From Oncomelania hupensis (lineage: Eukaryota > Mollusca > Gastropoda > Littorinimorpha > Pomatiopsidae): a stretch of DNA of 64,000 nt. Made by a program: the position numbers and the translations under genes. Below the pieces are notes generated by a model. That model did no database searches, was not told the origin of the DNA, and was given only the letters and a program-made list of their open reading frames with translations. Shown here piece after piece: positions 1-12,368 of this stretch. The first letter of the stretch is position 1. Every line of letters starts with the position of its first letter. The stretch is from positions 41,953,811 to 42,017,810 of the forward strand of contig CM072519.1 in NCBI GenBank assembly GCA_036898135.1, given 5' to 3'.

Positions 1-387
1 CAGCAATTTCAACTCTGGGGCCAGTTTTATGAAGTGTAAGTAAATTGTTAGTAATGAATAGTAAATTCCCACCTCTAAAATATGTACACAGTTAGATGTG
101 TAAGTCTCCAAGACTCCTATTTGTTCCGTATACCGGTGTAGCAGGCCAGATTATACTCCGCCTCAAGTATACCCAAGGTATAAACTGGCCTAGCCCAGAC
201 TATGCCCCTGTATAAACTGGCCTAGCCCAGACTATACCCCTGGGTATTATCTGGCCTAGGCTTGTTTAACCCTCTCCTGCCCATTATAACCCCCCCCCCC
301 CCCCACTACGGAAGACCTTATCCTTCACGTTACTCTTTAATTTATGTGTTGTAATTGTTCTGATGCACTCAGATAGAAAGACAGACA

Positions 388-414
388 GACGGATAGATAG
401 ATAGATGGATAGAT

Positions 415-494
<80 letters not shown>
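388..494. repeat. (GATA)n microsatellite
   Basis: About 25 nearly uninterrupted GATA units preceded by GACA units, inside the foldback-like element. Confidence 0.95.
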
Positions 495-1705
495 GGTTAG
501 GGTTAGTGTTTTTTAGTGTTTTTTTAGTGTGTTTTTTTTACACGCAAGATAAAGGCTGTTAGCTGAGTTCACTCAGGTTGTTTGTTTTTTTGTTTTTTTT
601 AACACGCAAGCAAAAGGCTGTTACCTGAGAGTTGGTCACGCAAACGGTCATGTACAACAAACCCATGAGTGAAATCTCTTTAGGTGGGGGTTGTCACGAA
701 TATAGGGGGTTGTGGGGATGAGGGTTAGCAATTATTCCCCCGCGCTGTGTCGCCTCCCTTGTACTAGGCCGACGTGCGGTGACGTTCAGGGAAAATAATG
801 CTTGGGAGTGCTAAAGAATTATAGATAGTTGTAAGGACAGACAAGAAGTGTACAGAATAAACTAGTGGAAAACTTGAACAAGGGAAGTGTGGTAGTATAG
901 TACAATATAGAACAATTTATTATCTGGGTGTAGGTCAAACTAAATTAAGTCGGTTTGCAACTGTATCACGAGGGCTGGCTAAATAGGTACAGGGTATCTT
1001 GGCGTTATTCTGGTTTATACGTATAGAGTCAATAGGGGCGAATAGGGACTGCTTTCATCATGTGGCACTATATAGCTGGTTGGCTTAGCGTGGGCAGCCT
1101 GATAGCTACGGAGTCTCTGCAGAGTTGTGGTTTGCGCAGAGGACGAACTTAGCTCAAGTTAAGCCGGCGGTGGTAGCCTCTGGAATCTGGATGGCTGTTG
1201 TGCAAGTGGTCAGGCGTCGCGTGGGTTTGACCAGTCTAGGTCACTGGGTTGAGTTGTTAGGCAATAGTTGGCTTGGGTTGAAACGGTCGTCTGCACTTGG
1301 GCAGGTGGGGGCTGAATATTTCTTCACGCGTCACAGTGGCAACCGGAGTGTATGGGCAGCACGCAGCGTGGTTGAGTCTCGCAGAGGCCCTTATAAGAAC
1401 CCGTTCTGCAAAGGAGTATTTCTCAGCATCAGAGGGGCACCCATACTCTGGATGCCGCGCCGTTCAGCGCGCATGCCAGTCAGATTTTGAATTTGGAAGC
1501 CCCGGTCAAGAATGACCGGTGCTTTCCAAACTGTCCATCAATATCAACAATGGCTACTAGGGGTTGGGAGAATTTATACATTCGGATCAGGGGAGAGCAA
1601 AAGGGATAAATGCAGGGCAATGGCTATTAGATGCAAGGGGGATTTACTGGGGTACTTTATGCTAAGCAACAGGGCAATCATGGCATGGGGGATTTATACA
1701 GGAAT

Positions 1706-1727
1706 GTAGATAGGGGGGGGGGGGGGG
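1706..1727. repeat. Poly-G run
   Basis: An interrupted-by-nothing G run of about 16-17 bases, prone to length error in assembly. Confidence 0.8.
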
Positions 1728-2328
1728 AATACATGTATAAATATGAGCATGTCATGGTTATGTACAACAGTCAAACTTCAGCTAGAGAGTACATAAGGTA
1801 AAATGCATATCACAAGCAATACATCAAGACGAACCACAGACACGGACGTAAATATCTACAAGACATACGAACATGTGGGGAAATCGACGGGTGATGGGAA
1901 GCTAAATGATATGAAGTAAATCTCCACTCTTACCTGGACCAGAGAACGGGGTTGAACACAAGAATATTGGCTGAGCTCAGAGGTCGCAACGTGGAGTGCG
2001 GACGTGTCTACAGCAGGCAGTGTGTTGTCGTGGGCATGCGGAAAGAGACTGCGAACCTATATCCTAATTCACCCAAGGTCCAGTCCCCGGGCCACGTGGG
2101 ACTATCCGGAGGGGCGGGGCTTGGATCGTGTGGTCAGCCGGCGAGTGGGGGAAATTGCCGCGAGCAGGGCCAGAGCTGAGCAGTCCGCCTGTGACAGGGG
2201 TATATTCCGGGCGCGAGGGGTATGACCTGGCCTAGGCTGATCTATACCCAGGGGGTTAAACCCGCCTAGGCTACATTATACCCACGGTATAAAGTAGCCA
2301 GGGGTATATTCCGGCCTGTTACACCGGT

Positions 2329-2754
2329 TCATAAATCTGACCCTTGGTGTATTGTTCTCGCTGGAAAGGCCGGGTTTAAAATTACACTTCGTTTCACATT
2401 ACCCGACTGTCCCCCACTTTTCCCGCCTTCTGTTTCTTTCTCTTTATTTGTTTACTATTGCATTCTTGTCAACAGATGATACCTCACATCCTTGTCCACC
2501 CATAACCCTCTGGACTGACCTCAGGCGGTCAACACGAGGCACCTCTCAGACCACCCCATTTCCCCCAAATTGACCCCAACCTACCCTTCTTTTATATTAA
2601 CAAAAGTCTAACCCTAACATCTGATTTGTCTCTTGGGACAAAAGGTACTACACCTTCTGATGAAGCCGCACCATTGTTTTTTGTGTTTGTCATTTCTCAT
2701 ATTACCCTTTCTCGCTTGTTAAAATGTGTACGTTACAAACAGGACGTCTCCAGA
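2329..2754. other. No recognisable gene
   Basis: Pyrimidine-rich sequence between the foldback element and the minisatellite. Short ORFs show no family resemblance. Confidence 0.6.
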
Positions 2755-2930
2755 TGTGTTAATTCTAAACGACCACCTTATGTTAATTCTAAACAGACCA
2801 TCTTAAGTGTTAATTCTAAACAGACCATCTTATGTGTTAGTTCTAAACAGACCATCTTAGGTGTTAATTCTAAACAGACCATCATAATATGTGCTAATTC
2901 TAAACAGACTATCTGATGTGCTAATTCTTA
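2755..2930. repeat. Minisatellite, seven 26-30 bp units
   Basis: Units read (T)GTTAATTCTAAACAGACCATCTTA with small changes, head to tail without spacers. Copies diverge toward the right end (GCTAATTCTTAACGGGAATC). Confidence 0.92.
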
Positions 2931-3386
2931 ACGGGAATCTCAAACTATAGGTCAATAAATGATATCATTCATATTAAAGTTTGTTTGGTTTGTGTGTATG
3001 TTAATAGCTTTTAATAGCCTTTATTAGGCATATACCCATACGAATGCTTGTTTCTTCTGTCCGATGGTATATAAAAAGGTAAAAGATTTTCCCCTAACTT
3101 TTCGGTCATTGGGAAGAGAGACCCTTTAGGATATCTTTTCTCTGGACCAGCTTAATGAGGAAGGCGCCAATTTCTATGTCGAGCAACTGATATAACAATG
3201 TACTTGTACACAAATGAGAAGTCATATATAATAAATAATTATATTAAGTGTAGTAACATCCAGATTTTTTTAAAAACTTATGCAATTTAGACATTGTCAA
3301 TAAATATATTGCAAAACATTAGCAACTCATATTTATGTGTACGTGCATGTTTTAGTATTATACACATAGACGAATGAGTAATAGTG
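2931..3386. other. No recognisable gene
   Basis: AT-rich sequence with scattered start codons only. Confidence 0.6.
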
Positions 3387-3487
3387 TAAGATAAGATAAG
3401 ATAAGATAAGATAAAATAAGATAAGATAAGATAAGATAAGATAAGATAAGATAAGATAAGATAAGATAAGATAAGATAAGATAAGAT
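3387..3487. repeat. (AAGAT)n microsatellite
   Basis: About 20 units of ATAAG/AAGAT with one AAAAT variant near 3410. Confidence 0.95.
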
Positions 3488-3825
3488 GTCTGCTTTTTTA
3501 CATCTGGCTCTAGCCCTAAGAGGGACTAGTCTACTAAAACTACCAAAAAACAAATAAACAAACAAAATGTTAAAACGATTACATTTTTACAGTAAGACCA
3601 CATGAGTAAGACCACATGTTTTTACTTGACAAGCATTGCAATGAATAGGGAGTGCAGTTGCACATCAATTTTATATTTATATTTAATATTTCTTGTATTC
3701 TAAAGATCAATTGGTTTGTAAGCAACAAAGCTTAGACATTATACACATTAACTAGCGTACATGCATTATTTTCAAAATTATTAAACGAAACAATATACAC
3801 TGCATAAAATCATCAGTAGCAAAGA

Positions 3826-4934
3826 TCCGATCCTATCCTATCCCGTAACTTGAAGATCGTAGATGATCGTTTAACCAGCGTACTCCATCTTTCCCTGTCC
3901 TCAGCAACTCTGATGGTTTCGCTCAGTGTCACACCAGTCCATTCTCGAATGTTGTCCTCCCACCTCTTTTTCGGCCTCCCTCTTCTTCTACCTCCTTGCA
4001 CTGTGCCTTGCAGGATGGTCTTTGCAAGACCTGATGATCTGGTGACGTGGCCATACCATCGGAGATTCCGTTTTTTTTACCACTGTGAGCAGGTCATCGT
4101 GTTGTCCAATGGCTTGTGTGATAGTCTGTGGGACTTCGTCGTTGGTGATGTGCTGGGTATAGGAAATGCCCAGAAGTCTTCTGTAGCACCTCATCTCCAT
4201 GCTTTGAATTCTTCGTTGTAGATCTGCTGTGAGGGTCCATGTTTCGCAAGCGTAAGGAAGATAGAGATGACAAGGGAGTGCAGCAGTCTTACCTTGGAAT
4301 GTAGACTGATGGTCCTGTCTTTCCAAATTGGCTTCAACCTCGCCAGGGCAGCAGTTGTTTGTGCGATCCTGGAGAGGACTTCCTGTTGGGACCCATTGTC
4401 TGATACAATGGCTCCTAAATATTTGAAGCATGTGTTGAGGGATTGACCTTGGACTTTGATGTCCGTGTTAATGCCATTGATGTTGTTGGTCATCATTTTG
4501 GTCTTCTCTGCACTTATTTTCATTCCATAGGCTCTGGAGGTGGTGTCAAGCCTCTGTACCAGCTGTTCAAGTTCTTGTTCCTCTCCAGCCAATCCATCAA
4601 TGTCATCCGCAAAACGAAGGTTTGACATTGCTCTTCTCCCTAAACTGACTGTGCCTTCGTGATCTGCAAGGGCATCTGACATGATGCGCTCTAGGAAGAT
4701 GTTGAAAAATGTTGGAGAGAGTAGGCATCCCTGACGCACACCAATTGTTGTTCTGAACCAGTTTCCGATGGCGCTGTTGTGGAGGACTGCACTGGTAGGC
4801 TTGTCATACAGGCTTTTGATGACTTCAATAATTTTAAAGCTGATGTTGTACACTCTCATGGTTGCCCGCAGAGCTGCATGCCAGACTCGGTCCAACGCCT
4901 TTTTGAAGTCTACAAACACATGAAATAGATGTTG
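3826..4934 (-). mobile_element. RTE-like LINE, copy A, 5'-truncated
   Basis: Non-LTR retrotransposon 3' half. The RT reads [31 protein letters not shown] and [20 protein letters not shown]; the C-terminus reads [18 protein letters not shown]. It has frameshifts near 4200-4250 and ends in an AGGAT-type tail on the minus strand. Perfect 11-bp target-site duplications AGTAGCAAAGA flank it at 3815-3825 and 4935-4945. Copies B to F belong to the same family. The clade is inferred from RT and endonuclease style; it is not proven. Confidence 0.88.
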
Positions 4935-5656
4935 AGTAGCAAAGAACATAAGTGGACAAAAAAAATCATAATTCTTATTTCCTTACATGTACAATGAAAG
5001 CAACGTTTATTTTGACTTCATAAGGTGGGAAGCATACTTGCTCTTGAAAGTACTCAGGTTGGTATAGTTTGTCTCAGGAATTTTGTGAGAGAGTTCCAGA
5101 GACTGCTACCTGAATAAATTAAACTAGACTTAAACAGATCAATCCGAGGAAGAGGAATGTTTAATCTCATGACTTGGCATGAAGTTCTCAAAGTGAATTT
5201 TGAGCATATGGTTTTTGGCACATATCCAGTGATAATTTTGTGCGTTAATGAACCCTTATTATAAGCCAAACTTGCGTTTAAAGAGAGAATCCCTAAGTTT
5301 ATGTAAATGGCTATGTTCTTTAATAGGACTACTTTCAGAGCACGTTTTTGCGTAATTTAATTAGTGGTTTAATTGTAATATCACTGGCTGAAACCCATAA
5401 GGTAGATGCGTAATCAATGGCTGATTGAATAAATTATGTGCATTGAAGAATAACTTCCTTGCATAAAAATTTAGGAAGTGCTTGATACTTTTTTTACACT
5501 GTTTTGGATAGTTGTTCAATGTGGTTTGACCAAGACAAGTTGTTATCAATGTCGACTTCCAACACTTTGTGATGGCTGATTTTTTCAATAATGTTATTAC
5601 TAATTGTTAAATCCCAAAATGTTAAGGTTATGTTCTGTCGTTTTTTCTAGTTATTA

Positions 5657-6719
5657 CAGGGTGGAGAACAACTGAATCAAGAAATCTCTGAAAACCGGCC
5701 GGGGCCCAGGGGCCAAGCCCCGGTATTCGCCCCTGGAAGAAAATGAATTTAGGCAATTTTGAAAGTAATTTAGGGCCTCTCCTGAATTCAAAAAGCACAA
5801 AGTAAACATCAATAGAAACAACAACCAAACAAAAAAAAAAGAATGTTTTATGCACATGTCTTTCAAAAAAGTTAAGAATCTTGATTTGTAGGCCTAACAA
5901 ATTTTGAGGTCCACCACTGTTACACACAAACTCCACATTTCCAATTTTACTGGGCACACGTTTGTCTAGTTTTTAGCTGTAAACAGGCAAGAATTTTTAT
6001 AATTTTAGAGATATTTAGGGGTACGTTAGTAAAAACACCACATCTTAGGTATTACTACTATTAGTGACTAGTGTATAGATTTAAATGAAATAAAATGCAA
6101 AATGAACAGAAATAAATTCTCTTTTGATTATCTACCTTTTTATACTTCTCTTGTCATGTCTTGTTTTTTATTACTCCATGTGTATACAAAAAAAAAAGCT
6201 TTAAAAAGTCCAAACAAGCCCCCTCCTCTTCTTCAGTGCACTTTCATGCCAGTCTGAAAGATCATATGCATGCACACTACTGACACTAATTGTCTAACTC
6301 TAATGTCAGTACCGATCTCTTCCTCCGACTCCAAGTCCATTTCTCTCACTTTAATGTCTAATAAATGGAAGCCTGTAAACTCCCCTTCATCAGTCGAAGA
6401 ATCCAAACCATCCATTTTAGACACACACACAAGAAAATTTGGAAAAAAACTCGAAAAAACGAACGCATTTCACAACAGGAAAACCGGAAGTCAATTGCCG
6501 GAAGTCTCGCAATCTTTCAAACAACGCGAGAATATAACCACATGGTTGATACGGACGCTTTTGGACGTTTTGCCTGTTTAGAACTTCGGCCGCTTTTGGC
6601 CGCTATGCCCAATAAAGGGTAGCCCCTCAGCTTCTCACACTCGGAACTCAATATTTTTTTCTCGGAAATGCAAATGCCTTCGCGGAAATCCGCGGATTCG
6701 CGGAAAGTTCTCCACCCTG
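5657..6719. mobile_element. TIR element 1 (CAGGGTGGAGAAC ends)
   Basis: A 13-bp perfect terminal inverted repeat, CAGGGTGGAGAAC. A 6-bp duplication TTATTA lies at 5651-5656 and 6720-6725. It splits the LINE codons for CMIIT, and removing it restores that reading. The left subterminal region has a GC-rich block (GGCCGGGGCCCAGGGGCC); the right has CGCGGATTCGCGG. No transposase ORF. Related to element 2 at 8926-10141. CAG ends recall hAT, but the duplication looks like 6 rather than 8 bp. Confidence 0.8.
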
Positions 6720-6904
6720 TTATTATCATGCATTTGGTTTCTTGGGGGTTAATTAACATATGACTTAGCTCAGTCTATTCAGTCAAATGATTTAAACTTT
6801 CATGCAGTGATTCTGATATATGACTTAAATTGGTGTTGCTAGAATGTATGGTTGTGTTATCTGAAAAGAGTTAACATGAATTTTTAATATGAAGGGAAAG
6901 ATCA

Positions 6905-7006
<102 letters not shown>

Positions 7007-7085
7007 AGAGCAGAGTACCCAATACCGACCCTTGTGGTATGCCACACTGTACAATCTGCATGCTCGATGTTGAGGCATTTCCGTG

Positions 7086-7708
7086 TGTTACACTCAATTG
7101 ATGTTGGTGTTTTTCTATTAGAAGTTGATTCAGCCCCAATGCTTGAATTCTCCTGATAGGTGTAAACTCGGATTCGTTTTTCCACGCAACCCGTTCAATC
7201 AGCATACAAGTCACAGAGTCGACGTATGAAGTTTTCCACTTTTATTCAGCTTTCATCAACAACTGCATACAATCACCTTTTCACTCTCTCCTTTTTACTT
7301 TCCAACTCACTATCAACAAAACCACAACCCACACACAGAGCATCCATTTTATAGATTTTCTCTCGATCGAGATAACGTCAGAATGTTCCCGATGACGCTT
7401 TACCACCAATCAAATTAAAGTTCGTCATCACTGACTTACGTCATACATCTTTCTTTACATTCCAAGAACGTTCTCAAACTTCGACATTTATCGGGAAGTT
7501 TCTATCGACAGTAAACACGCAAATCTAAAGAATTCTCCAATAATATCGACTAACGAAAATTATCAACGTTATACAAAGCCTCTCCTAACAACAATGCAAA
7601 CTCAAATCAAAGGTAAATACACTCTATTATTGAATACTTTGCAAAGCGAAACGATTAGATCTATCGTGCACGTTTCAGACATACTATCCTTCGCGTTTCA
7701 ACGTAACA
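7086..7708 (-). mobile_element. Solo LTR, 623 bp
   Basis: Starts TGTTAC and ends GTAACA. It is flanked by a 5-bp duplication CCGTG at 7081-7085 and 7709-7713, as made by LTR-retrotransposon integrases. Read on the minus strand it has a TATAAAA box near 7350 and AATAAA near 7239, in the order expected for U3-R-U5. It sits inside the RT of the LINE; removing it rejoins HQTVHG to NASTSS. No internal retroelement coding region is nearby, so it is a recombined solo LTR. Confidence 0.82.
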
Positions 7709-7890
7709 CCGTGCACAGTTTGATGCCTGTCTCTGAGAAAAGAACTTACAAGTTGAACTGAATCAATCCCAAGTCCATAAAGTGAGTTTTTTTTTAGAAG
7801 CAGCGTGTGGTCAATGATGTCAAAAGCTTTGGCAAAATCTGCAAAAACGGCACCACAAAATTCATTATCAGTAATCCTGTTCAATCACTG

Positions 7891-8241
7891 GTCAACAAGA
7901 CTAATTAAGTAATTAATTACTAACTAAAGAAAGTCGAAAGTCGAAACCTTTAATTGGATAATAGCATTAGGTCCTATAAAAATTGTAAAATTATTTTAAA
8001 AAAAAAAAAAAGGTCAGAACAAACAAAATAATTCACATAAAATTGATTTGAAACTAACACAAACCTTAACAATGGTAAGAATTTAAAAAACAATTACTAA
8101 GAAAATTAATGTACCGAAATGCACATACTCCCTCCACCCACCCCCCTCCTACCCCTTCCCTACTCCCTCTCTCCCCACCCCTCTTCACCACAACCACACA
8201 CATATACAAGCTAATTCACACATGAACAAATTAAACTGTCG

Positions 8242-8243
<2 letters not shown>
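7891..8243. other. No recognisable gene
   Basis: AT-rich sequence with a pyrimidine-rich stretch near 8125-8190. Nothing else seen. Confidence 0.6.
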
Positions 8244-8308
<65 letters not shown>

Positions 8309-8329
8309 GACACACAGGGAGAGAATGTG

Positions 8330-8370
<41 letters not shown>
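8244..8370. repeat. Compound (GA)n (GACA)n (GT)n microsatellite
   Basis: GA units to about 8288, GACA units to about 8308, then GT units from about 8329 to 8368. Confidence 0.95.
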
Positions 8371-8373
<3 letters not shown>

Positions 8374-8925
8374 GTTTGTGCTCTGCGTGAGGTTATCCGT
8401 TTGTTTTGTATGTGGGTATACCAGAATAATAATTATGTGTATATGTGTTTGACTAAAAGTGTTTTACAAACAAACAACAACATGCTAACACAAATAATCA
8501 AAGTTTGAAATTCATACAATTATCAAAATTTTCCATGTTTATTTTGCAACTTAGAACCATCAAACAACCCAACTGAAGTGCCACAAGAAAACATAATTTA
8601 CGACAACAAATCTTCAGTTCCTGTCAAACTGAACCAAGTTTGTACAATTCCAATACAAAATATTTCGTTTATCTGAACACTTGTGTAGTGCATCCAATGG
8701 AATGAAAAAAAAAATTGCCAAAACAGTAGTAAAGATCTCATCTCACAACACAAGCAATTTTCGGTCATATACACACAAAGCGCATCTTCGAAGTCAGAGA
8801 GAATAGTTTTGATTTTGAACATGAAACGTTCAACTGTATTGGCAGACATTCACAAAACCAATCATTTTGTATACACGCACTCACACACTCTCTCTTTCCC
8901 TCTCACAAACACAAAGTGTGGTTTA
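8371..8925. other. No recognisable gene
   Basis: AT-rich, no coding signal recognised on either strand. Confidence 0.55.
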
Positions 8926-10141
8926 CAGGCTGCAGAACAACTTTGAAAAAAAATCTCTGAAGTTTGGCTGGGGTCTAGGGGCCACCTAGGCCCCTGTGGG
9001 GCAAAGGGGGGCGAAGTTCCCCTTTAGGAAAAGAAAAATGGCACTTTTTAAGGCCATTTTGTTGTATTTCCAGGATGGAAATACTGGAAAATGTATAACT
9101 ATGTTTTGGGGGAAAAAGTTTTTTTTTATAGTATGAACAGGTTAAATAAAAGTGCAAATTGCATTTTTTTTTAAAGTTTAAATCATTTATTGACATCATC
9201 AGATTTCTTCTTGAATACCTCACATCAAAATAAGTTATTAAAACATTGACTTGTGACTTTTGAATTAATAAATCTGAAAAATGTATGTTTTCGAAAAAAA
9301 TGTTTATTTTTAAGCACAGGTGAAAAAAGTAAATTTATTGTAATTGTTTTACACTTAATAGGGAAAAAAAACTGGCACTATTAAAGGTCATTTTTCTGTA
9401 TTTCCTGATTCAAAACATTGAGGATAGAGGAAAAAAACTTCACATCAAAAGAATATTACACATCCAAAAAAGTTATAACAAGTTTCATTTCTTTTACTTA
9501 CACTTAATAGGGGAAAATGGCTCTTTCAAATGCCATTTTGTTGTATTTTCAGAATCAAAATACTGAAAAAAAATGTTTTGGAAAAAACAACAACAAGACT
9601 ATGAACCGGTGGGGAAAATAAGCAAAATGCTTTTAATTATAAATCATTTATGACACCTTCAGATGTTTTCTTGAATACTCAACATCAAAAAAGTTATAAC
9701 CAGTTCAGCTGTATTCCTTTTATGTACACATATATGGGAAAATTGTCACTTTCATATACTATTTTGTTTATTTTCTGAATCAAAATACTGAAAAATGAAT
9801 AGTTAGTTATGTTTTGGAAAAAGTTATTTGTAACAAAACCATGAACATCTCAAATAATTGTTTGTTGGCACAGCTGAAAGATTTTGATTAGGTTTTACTT
9901 CTTAAAAAAAGAGAAAATGGATGTTAGCTTTGCTTGGACTTGGAGGTCATCATGAGAAATTATATCTGTTGCACACTTTCTTTTAGCAGCCGTCTCATGA
10001 GCCACAGCTGTGCAGGGCCGTTTTCTTCCTGCTGAAAAAAAATATTCTCGGGATTTTTTTTCTCAGAATATTTTTTTTCTCTCAGAATTTTTTTTATTTT
10101 TACTCGGAAAATTGCGGATCCGCGGAGAGTTCTGCAGCCTG
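8926..10141. mobile_element. TIR element 2 (CAGGCTGCAGAAC ends), same family as element 1
   Basis: A perfect 13-bp terminal inverted repeat, CAGGCTGCAGAAC. The left subterminal block (CTCTGAAGTTTGG, GGGGCCACCTAGGCCCC) and the right block (GCGGATCCGCGG) parallel element 1. The middle holds about four diverged direct repeats, each with CACTTT..CCATTTTGTTGTATTT and a TTGAATACxxxACATCAAAA segment. No transposase. The flanking duplication is poor (GGTTTA and GGTACA). Confidence 0.75.
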
Positions 10142-10484
10142 GGTACATCATACACGTAAAAACATCCACAATCTTTCCAATCTTTCAGTTCAGTGTTAAT
10201 GGATTGGTCTGCGCCTGTGCCCAATTCTGTAGATCAGTGAGCACACACAGGCACAGGTCTTGAAAACTCATGTGCAGTATCTTACGTTTGCTGTAACAGT
10301 AAAAATCTCCGAAACAGTGCGACTTTGCTTGATTTTTGCCCTATCTAGTGAATCAGTAAGCACAGGGACCGAGCAAAATGTCTAAATCGCCTAACTCAAA
10401 GTATCTGCCTGATTAGGGCGTTACAAGGGACCTGATAGCTGCCTTGAATCATGGTCCGTCTTTTACCTGACGAAAAGGAAAAAT
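10093..10484 (-). other. CPSF1 3' UTR, with first AATAAA inside a transposon end
   Basis: No AATAAA or ATTAAA was found on the minus strand between the stop codon and 10142. The first AATAAA is at 10098-10093, within the terminal part of the TIR element ending at 10141. The sequence after it is A-rich rather than GU-rich, so its use is only a possibility. Confidence 0.35.
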
Positions 10485-10671
10485 CTAAAAGTGTGCGGTA
10501 ACTCTGTCAATCTCTAAAAGATCGTCGACAATCTGATCCACGCCTGTACCCAGCCTGCGAGCAACCTCGATGCGCTCGATGATGGAGAGGTGCAGAAACT
10601 TCCAGATCAGCTCACCGTCCAGAATCAGGCGGTGGGGGTTGGTCAGCTCTGGCGTTGGGTGTTTCACCGTC
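10485..10671 (-). CDS. CPSF1: CPSF1 exon 36 (last coding, residues 1448-1509)
   Basis: Encodes [55 protein letters not shown] then TAG at 10487-10485. This is the C-terminal helical domain. Acceptor GTTGCAG at 10673-10672. Confidence 0.97.
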
Positions 10672-12318
10672 CTGCAACGGCAAAAACATGGTGATGGTGA
10701 TGGTGATAATGGGGGAAACGCAACCAAGCAAGCAATGTTTTGGAGGATGTTACTCTGGAGCAACCAGCAGCCATGAAATGTTTGAAAGAAAAAACAAAGA
10801 AGAAAAAAAAAGTAGATTTATAACTGGTTATCTTGTGATTTTATGTATTATTTCTATTTGTTTTGAGGCATTTTCTCATTTGCTGAGATGCAGTGTGCTG
10901 TATGAATTCTCCATTGTGGGTAATCAACAACAATAAAATAGGTCTCCATGCCTACGTTCTTTTTTTTATGACAGGAGGGGAGTGAGAGTCAGTTACTGGG
11001 GTCTGCTTTCAGTATGTAGTTTACGCTACAGAGACAAGGCCACCGAGACCAGAGTCATTTCCCTGTTTCATGCTACTGTAGCATTCCCAATGCGGCTTAC
11101 CTGTAAGCCTTGGGGTTGAGGCCAGCGTAGTGAGGGATGTGGGTGACCATGGCGTTCTGCAACATCAGCAGTCTGCGGTACACTTTTTCTGGGATGGGCA
11201 CCAGGTAGCCCAGGCCTCCGTCCAAGGTACCTGTGGGTGGCAAGACGCACACAATGATAAGCAGCGCCTACACCATGAATACAACTTCCCATGCTGAAAT
11301 CCATGCCCCTGACATACACATACTAGCATGCAAATACACAACCGCACATTCCCATCTATACACAATATTTCAAAGCTTCTGTGCTTCCTCGAATTCACTC
11401 AACTTTACTTACTAAATTTACTTATTTCTACCTTGCTGTGCGCCCATCAACTCATTGCTAAAGGCTCATGAATACACCTGCCAATAAATAAATCAAAACA
11501 AACAAATTTGTCTCCAAATCATTTGGTTTATTTTGCATAAGAACTGAATGAAAAAAAGCGCACATGTTTTGAACACTTGCAAAAATAATCCCCACCCCCC
11601 TTCCCTCCCTTTCCAACTGACCAAAGTAGGTGATGTGTCGTTTCTCCATTGCTTCACTGTAGCGTTTCTTGGAGGAGGGGTCCCAGATCTTGCATCTGAC
11701 CCGGAACATGGTGTTGATGAGCTGACCAGTGTTGAAGTCTGCTTTACGGATCAGCCGCTGACCGCCCTGACTCTCACGTGCCTCTGGTGTGTACGCCATT
11801 ATCATCAGGTTTTTGTTTCTGTCGGAGGCTACAGCATACACACACCAAAATTAAGAAAAAAATAGAGTTGTATATAGCTCATTCAGTTAAGGAGCAGTAC
11901 AAAAAAAAAAAGCTTAAATGCCATGTATTTTTACCCAAACTTTTCTCTCCACCATGAATGAAACATTATGGAAACCCTTTCCTTTATCTATGTTGATGTC
12001 AAGAGAATATTCATAGATGGGCAGATGGATGGATAAACAGACAGACAGATAGACAAATAAATACAAATATAAATATTTATTAGACGTACCCAGAAAGCCG
12101 AGCTGATTGTTGTCCACCATAAATTCCACTGCATACACTTCCAGTGGCTTCAGATCCTGTAAAAAATAAACATTCATAATATGCAAATTTGCCTTTCTTA
12201 CAAAGCGAACGAACAACATCCACAATTATTTGTTTTAAGACGCAGCATCTAAAGTAAAAAAAATATATATATAAAAAAATAAAAGAAAAAAAAGAAAGAG
12301 AGAGAGAGAGAGAGAGAA

Positions 12319-12368
<50 letters not shown>

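Larger units (their letters stand above)
132..2328. mobile_element. Foldback-like DNA element, non-coding, 2.2 kb
   Basis: The ends are inverted repeats: ACCGGTGTAGCAGGCC at 132-147 and its complement with one change at 2313-2328. Inside both ends, short motifs GGCCTAG and TATACCC recur in direct and inverted form, for example twice between 176 and 242. No transposase was seen; the small ORFs between 1125 and 2225 resemble nothing. It carries a GATA microsatellite. Target-site duplication is not clear, so the class is open. Confidence 0.5.

Noticed and set aside
494..507. Telomere-like GGGTTAGGGTTAG
   Set aside because: Only two units directly after a GATA tract inside an element; too short to be telomeric.
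1125..2225. Several ORFs of 65-121 codons
   Set aside because: No family motifs, overlapping frames, and they lie in a non-coding foldback-like element.
2755..2930. CRISPR-like regular repeats
   Set aside because: Units are contiguous with no spacers, and the DNA is animal.
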